Both the position numbers and the translations under genes were made by a program. A stretch of 64,000 bases of DNA from Ignavibacteriota bacterium (GTDB lineage Bacteria > Bacteroidota > Ignavibacteria > Ignavibacteriales > Melioribacteraceae), in assembly GCA_016708125.1 (NCBI GenBank), contig JADJGF010000001.1:4362001-4426000 (forward strand), in the 5' to 3' direction. The stretch's first letter is position 1; each line of letters opens with the position of its first letter. Of the stretch, positions 33,621-42,524 are shown one piece after another. The notes below the pieces were generated by a model. It saw nothing but the letters and a program-made list of their open reading frames with translations, ran no database searches and was not told the origin of the DNA.

Positions 33621-35735
33621 TTATAGAATAATTACAAACTTCCCTTGAGCTGAGCCAATTGAAGAATCAACATAAAAGAAATATAATCCGGAAGCCACTA
33701 ATTGCTGGTCTTCATTTTTTAAATCCCACTGAGCAATACTTTCCGCAATTGAATTATTTGCTTCATGATTTATAGTTTTAACTAATTCTCCAGCCGTATT
33801 GAAAATTTTTATTGTTGCATTGCTCGGTAATCCGGTAATTTGAATTTGATTTTCATTTCCGATCTCCCAGCCGCTTGCAACAAAATAAGGATTAGGAACA
33901 ACTCTAACATTTTTTAATTCTGATAATGCAGCCGGAGCTGAAGGAACAACTTCAACTGTATTTGATCCAACTTTTGGAATGCTTGCGGCAGTATTTTCTA
34001 AAGGACCAGTAATAGCATTTCCGGTATCATATGCTGCGACATAATATCTGTACTTAGCGCCATTAACAACATTATCATCAACAAAATATCTTACAGAATC
34101 TCCGGAATTAAAAAAAGATAAATTTTCTATTAGCATTGTTTCATTTGGCAAACCCGATTCTTCACCTAAATTAAACCAAGCAAATTCCGGCAGTGTTTTA
34201 TAATAGCCTTCAATTCCATCAATTTTATCAAATTGTGCTAAAGGAATATATTTTGTTGCTCCGTTAAAATCTTTAAACGATTCACTTCCCCAAGTTACGC
34301 CGCCATCTAAAGATCTGTAAATTTTATAACCTTCAAATTGTTCGTCTTGCTCACTAATTTTATTCCAATAAATTGTATTTTTTCCATCTCCGGCAACAAC
34401 TTCAACTTGAGGTTCTTGCGGAGCTTTTACAACTTCCCATTTATTTTGATAAAGTGTAATTACATTTTTTGTGTTTTTAATTAATTCTTTTTCATTCATT
34501 GCAAATACAGTTGCAAAAATTAAAGTATCAGATTCACCCGGCGCTAAATCAAATGCACCAGAACCAATTACTTGCAATCCATCAGAACCAAATCCTAAAA
34601 AATATCCGGGTCCGCCGTCTAATTCATCTGGAACTCCATTTTCATCAAAGTCATCATCAATTCCATCATTATCACTATCATGCTGATCTTCTAAATTTGC
34701 AAGATTATATTTATAATATAATTCTTTACTTGCACCATTTCCTCTTGGAGTAACTGCTTCCATCCAAAAATGAAACGCATCATAAGTTTCAACTTTTTTA
34801 GAAGCCCCGGGCATTCTTAATGCAACTGTTCCGGAATGCGCTATTTCATTGGCAGCTAATGATCCGCCATTGGGATGATCTTCGTAACCATTATCATCAG
34901 TACCATAAGCCAATTGTAAATCTTTTCTATAGTAATGTCTATCGTCATCTCCGGTTGAAGTTGGTGAATTAAATAATGGTAAATATCCAAAATCAGAATG
35001 AATACCGGCACGCATATCTTTTATTGTTGCATCACCATTATTTCTTATAATAAAAATCCACACAATAAAATCTTGATACAATTCTCCGGTCCAAGCCAAT
35101 CCTCGCATTTCCATACTGGTACGAAGCCATCTTCTATCCGTATCACCCAAATCAGTTCCTTGCCAAGAATACATTACTGAATAAGTTTCTTGATCTGCAA
35201 GTCTCTCACCATTTGAACCCATTCCCGGCCAGCCTTCACTTCCAACTAATAAGTTTTGATTTGTTCCGGGAATAATTGAAGGCCATCCATTTGTTGGCCA
35301 AGTAGTTGGATCTGAACTTAACGCCGCTTTATCATTTCCAGTTACTTCTGGATATGGAGCAAAATGTTCTTCATCCCAAAATGCAGCGGGACCTTCATCC
35401 AAAGTTGCATCAAGATAAGCTAAATTTTCCAGGTTAACTCCGCCAACAACTCCGGCATCTTGATTTCCAGGCGCTCCAATAACAATGCCTACAGCAGTTC
35501 CATAACTTATTCCGCTTCCATTTGGATATTCAAATGCCGGCGGTCTTGCAAGTGGAATGTTTTGTTCATTACCGTCACATAATAATCCGGTATTGTTAAA
35601 AATTGTTCTTACTCTATTTATATCCAATGTATTATATCTTTGATACAACATCGGATCGGATAAATTTGGTTGTCCGATTAAATTAAAAAATATAAGAAAA
35701 TTTAGAAGTATTAGAATGATTTTAAATTGTTTCAT
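33621..35735 (-). CDS. Large secreted FnIII cargo protein with T9SS-type C-terminal domain (locus B)
   Basis: This 704-residue homologue of the locus A and C cargo proteins has a signal peptide (about 1-22), an N-terminal aromatic/Gly-rich part, and a calcium-type Asp-rich loop (DSDNDGIDDDFDENGVPDE) at about 353-371. An FnIII-like domain follows (EVVAGDGKNTIYWN...FEGYKIYRS, about 443-600), and the C-terminal domain starts VVPNPYFVASGW and ends GKFVIIL. No catalytic motif is visible. It is probably a surface-exposed binding or structural protein for this locus. Confidence 0.82.
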   Translation of the reverse strand: MKQFKIILILLNFLIFFNLIGQPNLSDPMLYQRYNTLDINRVRTIFNNTGLLCDGNEQNIPLARPPAFEYPNGSGISYGTAVGIVIGAPGNQDAGVVGGVNLENLAYLDATLDEGPAAFWDEEHFAPYPEVTGNDKAALSSDPTTWPTNGWPSIIPGTNQNLLVGSEGWPGMGSNGERLADQETYSVMYSWQGTDLGDTDRRWLRTSMEMRGLAWTGELYQDFIVWIFIIRNNGDATIKDMRAGIHSDFGYLPLFNSPTSTGDDDRHYYRKDLQLAYGTDDNGYEDHPNGGSLAANEIAHSGTVALRMPGASKKVETYDAFHFWMEAVTPRGNGASKELYYKYNLANLEDQHDSDNDGIDDDFDENGVPDELDGGPGYFLGFGSDGLQVIGSGAFDLAPGESDTLIFATVFAMNEKELIKNTKNVITLYQNKWEVVKAPQEPQVEVVAGDGKNTIYWNKISEQDEQFEGYKIYRSLDGGVTWGSESFKDFNGATKYIPLAQFDKIDGIEGYYKTLPEFAWFNLGEESGLPNETMLIENLSFFNSGDSVRYFVDDNVVNGAKYRYYVAAYDTGNAITGPLENTAASIPKVGSNTVEVVPSAPAALSELKNVRVVPNPYFVASGWEIGNENQIQITGLPSNATIKIFNTAGELVKTINHEANNSIAESIAQWDLKNEDQQLVASGLYFFYVDSSIGSAQGKFVIIL

Positions 35736-35751
35736 TTTTATCTCATCAAAA

Positions 35752-37104
35752 TTAATTTTTAACTGGGCTTGATATTATTGACTCAAGTCCGGAAACGCCC
35801 AAATCAATTACCTTTAAAATTGTAAATGTATTTAAATCTAAAATTACTACTGATGTTGTAAGCGTAATATATACAAGCTCCTTAGTCGGAATAACAGTTA
35901 AGGATTGAACATTATTTTCAAATTCAATATTATTTAAAATTTCTTTTGAAGATTTTGAAAGTTGGTAAACTTTGTTTCCAGCAGCCAAAATTAAATTTTC
36001 TTTAGAAATCACAATTTGACGAGGTTCTTTTCCATCTGACATAGAATAGAAATCATTTATGGAATTTCCATCCTTATCAACAACTTTTACTTTTTTACCT
36101 TTTGTATCACAAATAAATAATTGCTGGTCTTGATCATCAAAAGTAATTTCTCCCGCAACTAAATTTGCAATACTTTTATTTAGTCGTTTAATTACTTGTC
36201 CGTTTTCTGGATTTAACAAAACCAAATCTAATGTAACCTGATCAAAAGTATAAAGTGTTGAACCATCGGTTGACATTGCAAGTTTTCCGGGGAAAAAAGA
36301 TAAATTATTTTGACTTAGAATACTTATTGAGTTTAGATCAATACTGGTAAGCTGCTTTCCATTAACACTAATTACATGTGCAATATTATTTTTGATTACA
36401 ATATTTGCCGGAAAAGCATTTGTTGAAAACGTTGCAACATTTTGATTTGTAGAAATTTCGTAAACTACAACTTGATTTTTTGAAGTGTTTGAAATAACTG
36501 CATATTTTCCATCTTCAGAAATTGCAAAACCCTCGGGTGCGGAAAGTGAAGATATTTCATTTCCTAATTCATATAAGTTTTTGAAAGAATATATTTTCCC
36601 TTGTTTTCTATCGCGAAGAAAAATATTATAAAATCCTCCTTCAGAATAATCACCTTCTGTAAAAAACCAAGTATTAGCTATTTCAATTGTATCAGAAAAA
36701 ATTCCCTCGCCGTTTACACCAATAGTATTATTATTAATATCTTTTACGCTTCCTTTTAAAGAAGCAAAATAAAGTGTTGATTTTTCTAATTGCGTTTTTG
36801 GAGTAAAAGTTACAATGCTATCATTTTGTGCAAATGCTCCACTAACAATATTATTATTTTTATCTTTTAGAGAAAATTTATTTTCAAAACTTCCGATATC
36901 CATTGGTTCATCGAAAATAAAATTAATTATGCCGTTTTTTGAATAAGCTAAATCTCCGGAGTTTGGAGAAATTGATAGATACATTGGTCTAGTAATTTCA
37001 ACCGGAGCAGTTGGCTCACGATCTGAACAAGAACTAAATTGCAGCCAATAAATAATTGAAATTATAAAAATTATTTTTTCACGAAATAAAAATTTGAATT
37101 TCAT
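35752..37104 (-). CDS. Lipoprotein with Ig-like domain and beta-propeller (locus B)
   Basis: This 450-residue protein starts with a membrane segment and lipobox FSSC (Cys26). An SbsA-type Ig domain (about 40-140: FIFDEPMDIGSF, FTPKTQLEKSTLYFASLKG) follows. The rest (from about 170) is YVTN-like propeller repeats (AISEDGKYAVISNTSKN, LAMSTDGSTLYTFDQ). It lies 16 nt behind the PorV-like gene. A propeller lipoprotein also follows a PorV-like gene in locus A, so it may help anchor or sense cargo. The partner is unknown. Confidence 0.82.
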   Translation of the reverse strand: MKFKFLFREKIIFIISIIYWLQFSSCSDREPTAPVEITRPMYLSISPNSGDLAYSKNGIINFIFDEPMDIGSFENKFSLKDKNNNIVSGAFAQNDSIVTFTPKTQLEKSTLYFASLKGSVKDINNNTIGVNGEGIFSDTIEIANTWFFTEGDYSEGGFYNIFLRDRKQGKIYSFKNLYELGNEISSLSAPEGFAISEDGKYAVISNTSKNQVVVYEISTNQNVATFSTNAFPANIVIKNNIAHVISVNGKQLTSIDLNSISILSQNNLSFFPGKLAMSTDGSTLYTFDQVTLDLVLLNPENGQVIKRLNKSIANLVAGEITFDDQDQQLFICDTKGKKVKVVDKDGNSINDFYSMSDGKEPRQIVISKENLILAAGNKVYQLSKSSKEILNNIEFENNVQSLTVIPTKELVYITLTTSVVILDLNTFTILKVIDLGVSGLESIISSPVKN

Positions 37105-37120
37105 ATTTCATTCACTCTTA

Positions 37121-38128
37121 TTAAAAATTAATTGCCAAAGATATTTGATGAATATCACTAAAACTTCCAAAGTCTGTATAGGCATAATCAAACTGAATTT
37201 GCCCGAGGTTTTCTAAATTAACTTTTGCACCGGCACCGGCAGAAAATGTAACCTCATCATAATTAAATCTATATCCGCCGCGGATTGTGAAATTATCTAG
37301 GAATTTTAGACTTGTTCCAATATTATGTCTTGGCTGAAAATCTCTTGCATCTGTTAATGTATAGCTGGACTGCATTGCAAAATTATCAACTTTAAATATT
37401 TCTGTCGATAAACCAATTTTAAAGAATAATGGTATATCCCAACTTTTTGTTTCAAGCACTGCCGGAATTTCTTTATTTGTTGGACTTCCGGGAACTACAT
37501 GCGAAACAAGTAAATCTTGACCATTAAATTTCATCGAACCGCCAAAGTTTGATAAAGCAATTCCGATTTTCATATCGTTCAAAAAAGAAGTAACAAAAAC
37601 GCTTCCTACATCGAATGCAATTGCACTTGCCGATACAGATGATAAATTTTCATTTATATATTTTATTTTCACACCAACAGAAAATCTATCCGTTAAATTT
37701 CTCGCAACTCCAAGTCCTATTGAAAAATCATTTGTACTAAAATATCTGCCAGTTCCTTTTTGTTCTAAAAGAGTTGTTTCTTCAATATCTCCGGAGCTGA
37801 AATAAGAAACTTCTAATCCGGCAGTTACATAATCTAAATCAATTGCAACTCCGGCATATGCAACGCTTGTTTCAACTAACCAATTGACATAAGAAATTGC
37901 AAGACTGTTTGAGCCAATTCGACTAATAGTTGCGGGGTTCCAATAAAACGATGAAGCATCTTCCGCTAAAGTTAAATCTGATTCGGCAATGCCAACTGTT
38001 TTTGCACCCAATCCAATTTTCAAAAAATTTGCTGATGATGTTCCAACGTAATTTACTCCTTGCCCGTATTTAAAATTAGCAGTTAGTAATCCCGCAATTA
38101 AAAAATAAATTCTAAAATTCTTAATCAT
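37121..38128 (-). CDS. PorV/PorQ-family outer-membrane protein (locus B)
   Basis: This 335-residue protein has a signal peptide (about 1-22) and the family start SSANFLKIGLGAKTVGIAES, followed by SSFYWNPATISRI. Beta strands follow to an end with SDIHQISLAINF. It is a paralogue of the genes at 5848 and 54603. It sits between the TonB receptor (29-nt gap) and the propeller lipoprotein (16-nt gap), so it is in the locus B operon. Its likely role is attaching or shuttling the neighbouring T9SS cargo; this is inferred from PorV biology. Confidence 0.87.
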   Translation of the reverse strand: MIKNFRIYFLIAGLLTANFKYGQGVNYVGTSSANFLKIGLGAKTVGIAESDLTLAEDASSFYWNPATISRIGSNSLAISYVNWLVETSVAYAGVAIDLDYVTAGLEVSYFSSGDIEETTLLEQKGTGRYFSTNDFSIGLGVARNLTDRFSVGVKIKYINENLSSVSASAIAFDVGSVFVTSFLNDMKIGIALSNFGGSMKFNGQDLLVSHVVPGSPTNKEIPAVLETKSWDIPLFFKIGLSTEIFKVDNFAMQSSYTLTDARDFQPRHNIGTSLKFLDNFTIRGGYRFNYDEVTFSAGAGAKVNLENLGQIQFDYAYTDFGSFSDIHQISLAINF

Positions 38129-38157
38129 TTATTTCTCCAAAGAATTAGCAATGAGAG

Positions 38158-40707
38158 CTAAAACAAATTTAAATTAAACCCAATTTGAATTCTTCTTCCC
38201 GGTCCCCACATTGATGGATTATTTGTATAATCATCTGAGGTTGCCGGATTTGTATCAACGCCGGGTTTACCGGAATCGGCATAAACCCACCAAACATTTT
38301 TTCGGTTTAGTAAGTTTGAAATCTGAACATATAATTTTGCATTCAATTTCCAAAAATCAAATTCCTTAGAAAGAATTGCATCTAACGAACTTATGAACGG
38401 AGCCCTTTCTGCATTGGGTTGAAAGACATTATAAGTATATGGTAATCCGCTGCTGATTCCTCCTAGAATTGAAAATCCCCATTTATCAAGAAATTCAAAT
38501 GTTGCGCCAAAAGATAAAGTATGTGTTTGATCCCAATCAGCCGGAAAAGTTCTTGATAAATCTTGAGGTTTTGAAAAAAGCAATGAACTAGTAACTAATG
38601 CTTCTGAATATGAGTAATTTAAAAACCCGGAAAAATGATTTGTTAATTTTTTATATAGTGATAGCTCAAGCCCTTGAACAGTTGCAAAATTAATATTATC
38701 AAAGATTGGATATTTTTGAGTTTTTATAACATCTCCGGAAACAATTTTTCCTTCCGTAATTACAATTCCAATTAAGTTAGAAGTTTTTCTATAAAAACCG
38801 GTTACATCCAGAGAAATATCTTCAGAAACTTGAAGCTGTAAACCTACTTCATAATTTACTGTTTTCTCTTCCTCAATATCTCCGCTTGCAATTGCACCTT
38901 GAACTGAACTTACATTTGGCTGCGGGTACAAAGGATAAGTTTGATTCATCCCTTGAAATGCTTTGTAAAAATCCGGATATTGATAATAATGTCCATAGCC
39001 AAACCTAAACGCAGCTTTATCAGAAATTGGATAGCTTACTCCAACTCTTGGACTAATATATTGCGATTTTGGAACTTTGCCAATTTCACCATCGGGAGAA
39101 TTAATATCTACAACAAATTCTCTATTTGGATCTGTATAATCATAACGCAATCCTAAATTTATCACCATGCCGATGTCATTGAATTCCATTTTATCGTTTA
39201 CATAAAAATGAAATTTTCGTGGTTTGTAATCATAATCTTCTAATATTTGCCAGCCGTTTGGATTAAGCCTTTGAAGCTTTGTCTGCAATAACGAAAATGA
39301 AAAACCGGTATTTAAATAGTGTTGATTTGTAAGCTGACTTGAAAAACTTCCTTGAAATTCGTACTTATCAAAAAAACTATCGAAGTAAACAAAATTCTCT
39401 CCGGCAACAGAAAATTCTGCAATTAAAAGTTCCGGTCTAATTTCGTAAAATGCCGGATCTTCAAAAACTCTTGATAAAAATTTTCTCGAATATTTCGAAA
39501 TTGTTAAATCATAAAATGTATTATTGCTGAGAACATGAGTAAATTTTGTATAAAATAAATTATCATCTAAATTTACATGCGGAGTTCCGTATGGATTATA
39601 CTTAAAGAAATGATCATAAACTCCATAATCAGTTTTCGAATTATAATAACCAAATCTTAATTTCACATCGTTTGAAATTTGCCAAATAAGTTTTCCAAAA
39701 AGAAATTCATTATCACGATAATTTAATGGAACAACTTCCGGATCTCCGGTTTTGTCTGCACCTCTTGAGTCAACCCAATTCGGCGGAATATAGCCATTGA
39801 TATAACCATCGGAAGTGTAATTTCTATAATTTGCAAAAAATGATAAATTGTTTAATCCGGGAACCGGACCCATTAATGATATTTCACCATTGTAAACATT
39901 TTGACTTCCGCTTTTCTTACCTAAATCATCGGAGTATCCGGTCAATCTAATTTTATAATCTTGCGCAACATTATCAAATGTATTCATTTGAATTACACCG
40001 GACATTGCTTCACCAAACTGCGGAACAAAAGTTCCGGTTAAAGTTTGAATTGATTGAAGCGTAAATTCACCAATTACATCTAAATTATAACCGCCCCACA
40101 AAGCATCATTTACATTTATTCCGTCGAACAAATAAAGAGTTTCGTTTGTTCTTCCGCCCCTAAAGTGGAAACCATCATTTGGAATTGTAGCAAATTGCCC
40201 AAACACCGGCTGCGAGTTTATTGGAATAGTTTGAATATCCGCGGTAATTCCGGCTTGAGTTGTAATTAAACTTTTTATAGTTCCTTTAACCGGTAAATTT
40301 TCTATTTGACTTGCATCAATACTTTGTACTTTTGCAGTTAAATCTTTTTGAACTCCAGTTCTACCTTGACTAACAACAACTTCTTCAAGTTCAACAGATG
40401 AAGTAGTTAACTTAAAATTTAACTCCGTAGTTAATCCGGCAATTACCTCAACATTTTCAATAGTTCTTGATGTGTAACCAACGGAACTAGCTCTAATTTT
40501 ATATTTTCCCGAGTTGAGATTTATTATGTAATAAAAACCATCAGCACCAACTACGGCTCCGTTATTTGTGCCTAACACAAGAACATTAGCTCCAATAACC
40601 GGTTCGGAATTTTCATCTAAAATTTTACCAGAAATTTTTCCGGTATTTTGCGAAAATGTTATTGTAGCTGAAAATAAAATCATTGAAAAAATTATTAATG
40701 ATTTCAC
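38158..40707 (-). CDS. TonB-dependent outer-membrane receptor (locus B)
   Basis: This 849-residue protein has a signal peptide (1-19), a carboxypeptidase-regulatory-like domain (about 21-105, GKISGKILDEN, GADGFYYIINL), a plug (about 120-235, with FHFRGGRTNETLYLFDGIN and FVPQFGEAMSGVIQMNT) and a barrel ending RIQIGFNLNLF. There is no SusD homologue in the locus. Its place at the head of a tight operon with a PorV-like protein, cargo proteins, a transporter and sugar enzymes makes it the likely oligosaccharide importer. A terminator lies upstream of it, so a promoter should be near 40708-40730 or within the 3' end of the next gene. Confidence 0.93.
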   Translation of the reverse strand: MKSLIIFSMILFSATITFSQNTGKISGKILDENSEPVIGANVLVLGTNNGAVVGADGFYYIINLNSGKYKIRASSVGYTSRTIENVEVIAGLTTELNFKLTTSSVELEEVVVSQGRTGVQKDLTAKVQSIDASQIENLPVKGTIKSLITTQAGITADIQTIPINSQPVFGQFATIPNDGFHFRGGRTNETLYLFDGINVNDALWGGYNLDVIGEFTLQSIQTLTGTFVPQFGEAMSGVIQMNTFDNVAQDYKIRLTGYSDDLGKKSGSQNVYNGEISLMGPVPGLNNLSFFANYRNYTSDGYINGYIPPNWVDSRGADKTGDPEVVPLNYRDNEFLFGKLIWQISNDVKLRFGYYNSKTDYGVYDHFFKYNPYGTPHVNLDDNLFYTKFTHVLSNNTFYDLTISKYSRKFLSRVFEDPAFYEIRPELLIAEFSVAGENFVYFDSFFDKYEFQGSFSSQLTNQHYLNTGFSFSLLQTKLQRLNPNGWQILEDYDYKPRKFHFYVNDKMEFNDIGMVINLGLRYDYTDPNREFVVDINSPDGEIGKVPKSQYISPRVGVSYPISDKAAFRFGYGHYYQYPDFYKAFQGMNQTYPLYPQPNVSSVQGAIASGDIEEEKTVNYEVGLQLQVSEDISLDVTGFYRKTSNLIGIVITEGKIVSGDVIKTQKYPIFDNINFATVQGLELSLYKKLTNHFSGFLNYSYSEALVTSSLLFSKPQDLSRTFPADWDQTHTLSFGATFEFLDKWGFSILGGISSGLPYTYNVFQPNAERAPFISSLDAILSKEFDFWKLNAKLYVQISNLLNRKNVWWVYADSGKPGVDTNPATSDDYTNNPSMWGPGRRIQIGFNLNLF

Positions 40708-40734
40708 CGTTTTTTCCTCTTTTTCGGTTATAAA

Positions 40735-40763
40735 AAATCCCCCAATAAATTATTGAGGGATTT
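40735..40763 (-). terminator. Rho-independent terminator after the tandem CBM9-like gene
   Basis: AAATCCCTCAATA / TATTGGGGGATTT pair on the minus strand (one G:U type mismatch) with a 3-nt loop, followed by a run of six Ts. It lies between the stop at 40773 and the TonB receptor start at 40707, so the downstream operon needs its own promoter or relies on read-through. Confidence 0.8.
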
Positions 40764-40772
40764 ATAAAACTA

Positions 40773-42488
40773 TTACTTCATTACAAGCATTTTTTTAGAA
40801 ATAACATTTGATCCAACTTCTAATGAATAAACATAAATTCCGCTTGCCAAATTTTCGGCTGAGAAATTTGTTGTATAATTTCCTGCTGAAAGATTTTGAT
40901 TTACTAATGTTGCAATTTCTTGTCCTAACAAATTATAAACTTTTATTTTTACAAAATTTGAAGATGGAATAGAAAATTGAATATTCGTAGTTGGATTAAA
41001 TGGATTCGGATAATTTTGCATCAAAGTATATTCAGTTGGAATTTGAGTTGCCTCATTTTCTTTAACATCTGTAGTATTATCAATTTTGACTTTATAACCG
41101 GCAACTCCGGTTTCTGAAGCATAATCTGCACGCCATGGACCTAAATTTTCGCCAGCATAAATCATTACGGCAATTTCCGTAGGTGTAACAAAATTTGTTA
41201 AATATTTTGGATTTAGCAAAATTGATTTTGGAATAGAAAATTCAACATCATTATTTGAAAAATTCCAAGCAACATTTGAACCTTGCGTATTACTTGCAAC
41301 TTCATAATCCCAAGAATTTCCGGTTTGTTTATGTTCCCAAATTGCCTGAGCAAAACCTGTACTATCTTGAAATGTTGTATCAGCGGGATAAACTTGAACA
41401 AAATAATCATAACCATTTCCCCACCATCCCCAAGTTAAACCAGTTGTATCTCCTTCACCCGGATCAACTGAAATGTAAGCAGCAATTGCTGCTCCGCCAT
41501 GATATGAAGTATCGCTTGCTATATTCATTACATTTGCAATTGAATTCATTTTTACTCTAACATATACATTGTTATCATCAGAAGTTGCAAAAACATCCTC
41601 AACATCTAAATCTGCAAAGTATGAAGTATTTGATGGATTTGGAGTATCCGGATCACCGTTTTCAAAAGTCATTTCTTCAACATTTGGAGCAACATCTAAT
41701 TGTGTTGTCGTTTCCCAATCGAAGAATACACCGTCAACAGTAATCGGTCCAGGTTCAGTAAGAGTAAATTCATAACCAGCAACGCCCGGCATAGAAGCAT
41801 AATCTGCACGCCAAGGTCCTAAATTTTCACCAGCATAAATCATAATTTCAATTTTTTCCGGAGTAGTAAAATTAGCCAAATGTTTAGGATTTAAAAGTAG
41901 TGATTTGGGAATTGCCATTTCAACATCATTGTTTGAACCATTCCAAGCTGCCTTAACTCCAACAAGAGAATCTTTTACTTCAAAATCCCAAGAAGTGCCA
42001 GTTTGTTTATGTTCCCAAATAAATTGTTCATAGCGAGTATTTGCTTCTGCAACAGTATCAACGGGATAAACTTGAACAAAATAATCATATCCGCTTCCCC
42101 ACCATCCCCAAGTCAATCCCGTTGTATCCGCATCTCCGGGATCAACGGAAATGTAAGCTGCTATTGCGGCACCTCCATGATATGATGTATCATTCGCAAT
42201 ATTCATAATATTCGAAATGGAATTCATTTTAATTCTGATGTAAACAAAATCCGCATCATCAGTTGCATATAAGTCATCAACATCTAAATCAGCAAAGTAT
42301 GAAGGATTAGATGGATTCGGAGTATCGGGATCACCATTTTCAAATGTTAATTCTGCAGTTGTATCAATATCCAATTGATGAGCAGTATCCCAATCAAAGA
42401 AAACCCCATCAATTTTTATTTGTGCATTTGTTGTAGCACTAAATGCTAAGAATAAAAGTATCACAAAAGTAAAAAATATTTTTTTCAT
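40773..42488 (-). CDS. Secreted protein with two tandem CBM9-like modules and T9SS sorting domain
   Basis: This 571-residue protein has a signal peptide (1-22), two near-identical modules of about 220 residues (about 24-243 and 249-468), and a T9SS domain (about 490-571, QNYPNPFNPTTN, ending KKMLVMK). Each module starts with DGVFFDW and contains NPSYFADLDVDDLYAT-like and GENLGPWRADYAS segments. The IDG..DW start followed by an acidic Ala-Thr strand is seen in CBM9-like carbohydrate-binding domains, and the GH114 protein next to it has one of the same type. It probably binds the glycan substrate on the surface. No catalytic residues were recognised. Confidence 0.8.
   Translation of the reverse strand: MKKIFFTFVILLFLAFSATTNAQIKIDGVFFDWDTAHQLDIDTTAELTFENGDPDTPNPSNPSYFADLDVDDLYATDDADFVYIRIKMNSISNIMNIANDTSYHGGAAIAAYISVDPGDADTTGLTWGWWGSGYDYFVQVYPVDTVAEANTRYEQFIWEHKQTGTSWDFEVKDSLVGVKAAWNGSNNDVEMAIPKSLLLNPKHLANFTTPEKIEIMIYAGENLGPWRADYASMPGVAGYEFTLTEPGPITVDGVFFDWETTTQLDVAPNVEEMTFENGDPDTPNPSNTSYFADLDVEDVFATSDDNNVYVRVKMNSIANVMNIASDTSYHGGAAIAAYISVDPGEGDTTGLTWGWWGNGYDYFVQVYPADTTFQDSTGFAQAIWEHKQTGNSWDYEVASNTQGSNVAWNFSNNDVEFSIPKSILLNPKYLTNFVTPTEIAVMIYAGENLGPWRADYASETGVAGYKVKIDNTTDVKENEATQIPTEYTLMQNYPNPFNPTTNIQFSIPSSNFVKIKVYNLLGQEIATLVNQNLSAGNYTTNFSAENLASGIYVYSLEVGSNVISKKMLVMK
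41079..42419. repeat. Tandem duplication of a ~670-bp coding module
   Basis: The two CBM9-like modules are encoded by adjacent segments 41745-42419 and 41079-41744. Long stretches such as TSYHGGAAIAAYISVDPG and ENLGPWRADYAS are identical at the protein level. DNA identity was not computed. Confidence 0.8.
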
Positions 42489-42524
42489 ATTACCTCTCTT
42501 TTGGTTTTTGATAATTATTTTTAT

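Noticed and set aside
34471..34753. Two overlapping plus-strand frames inside the locus B FnIII cargo gene
   Set aside because: Antisense shadows of a conserved protein, with low-complexity products.
41255..41560. Plus-strand 101-codon frame opposite the tandem CBM9-like gene
   Set aside because: Leu/Gln/His-rich product that mirrors the sense codons; no start signal.
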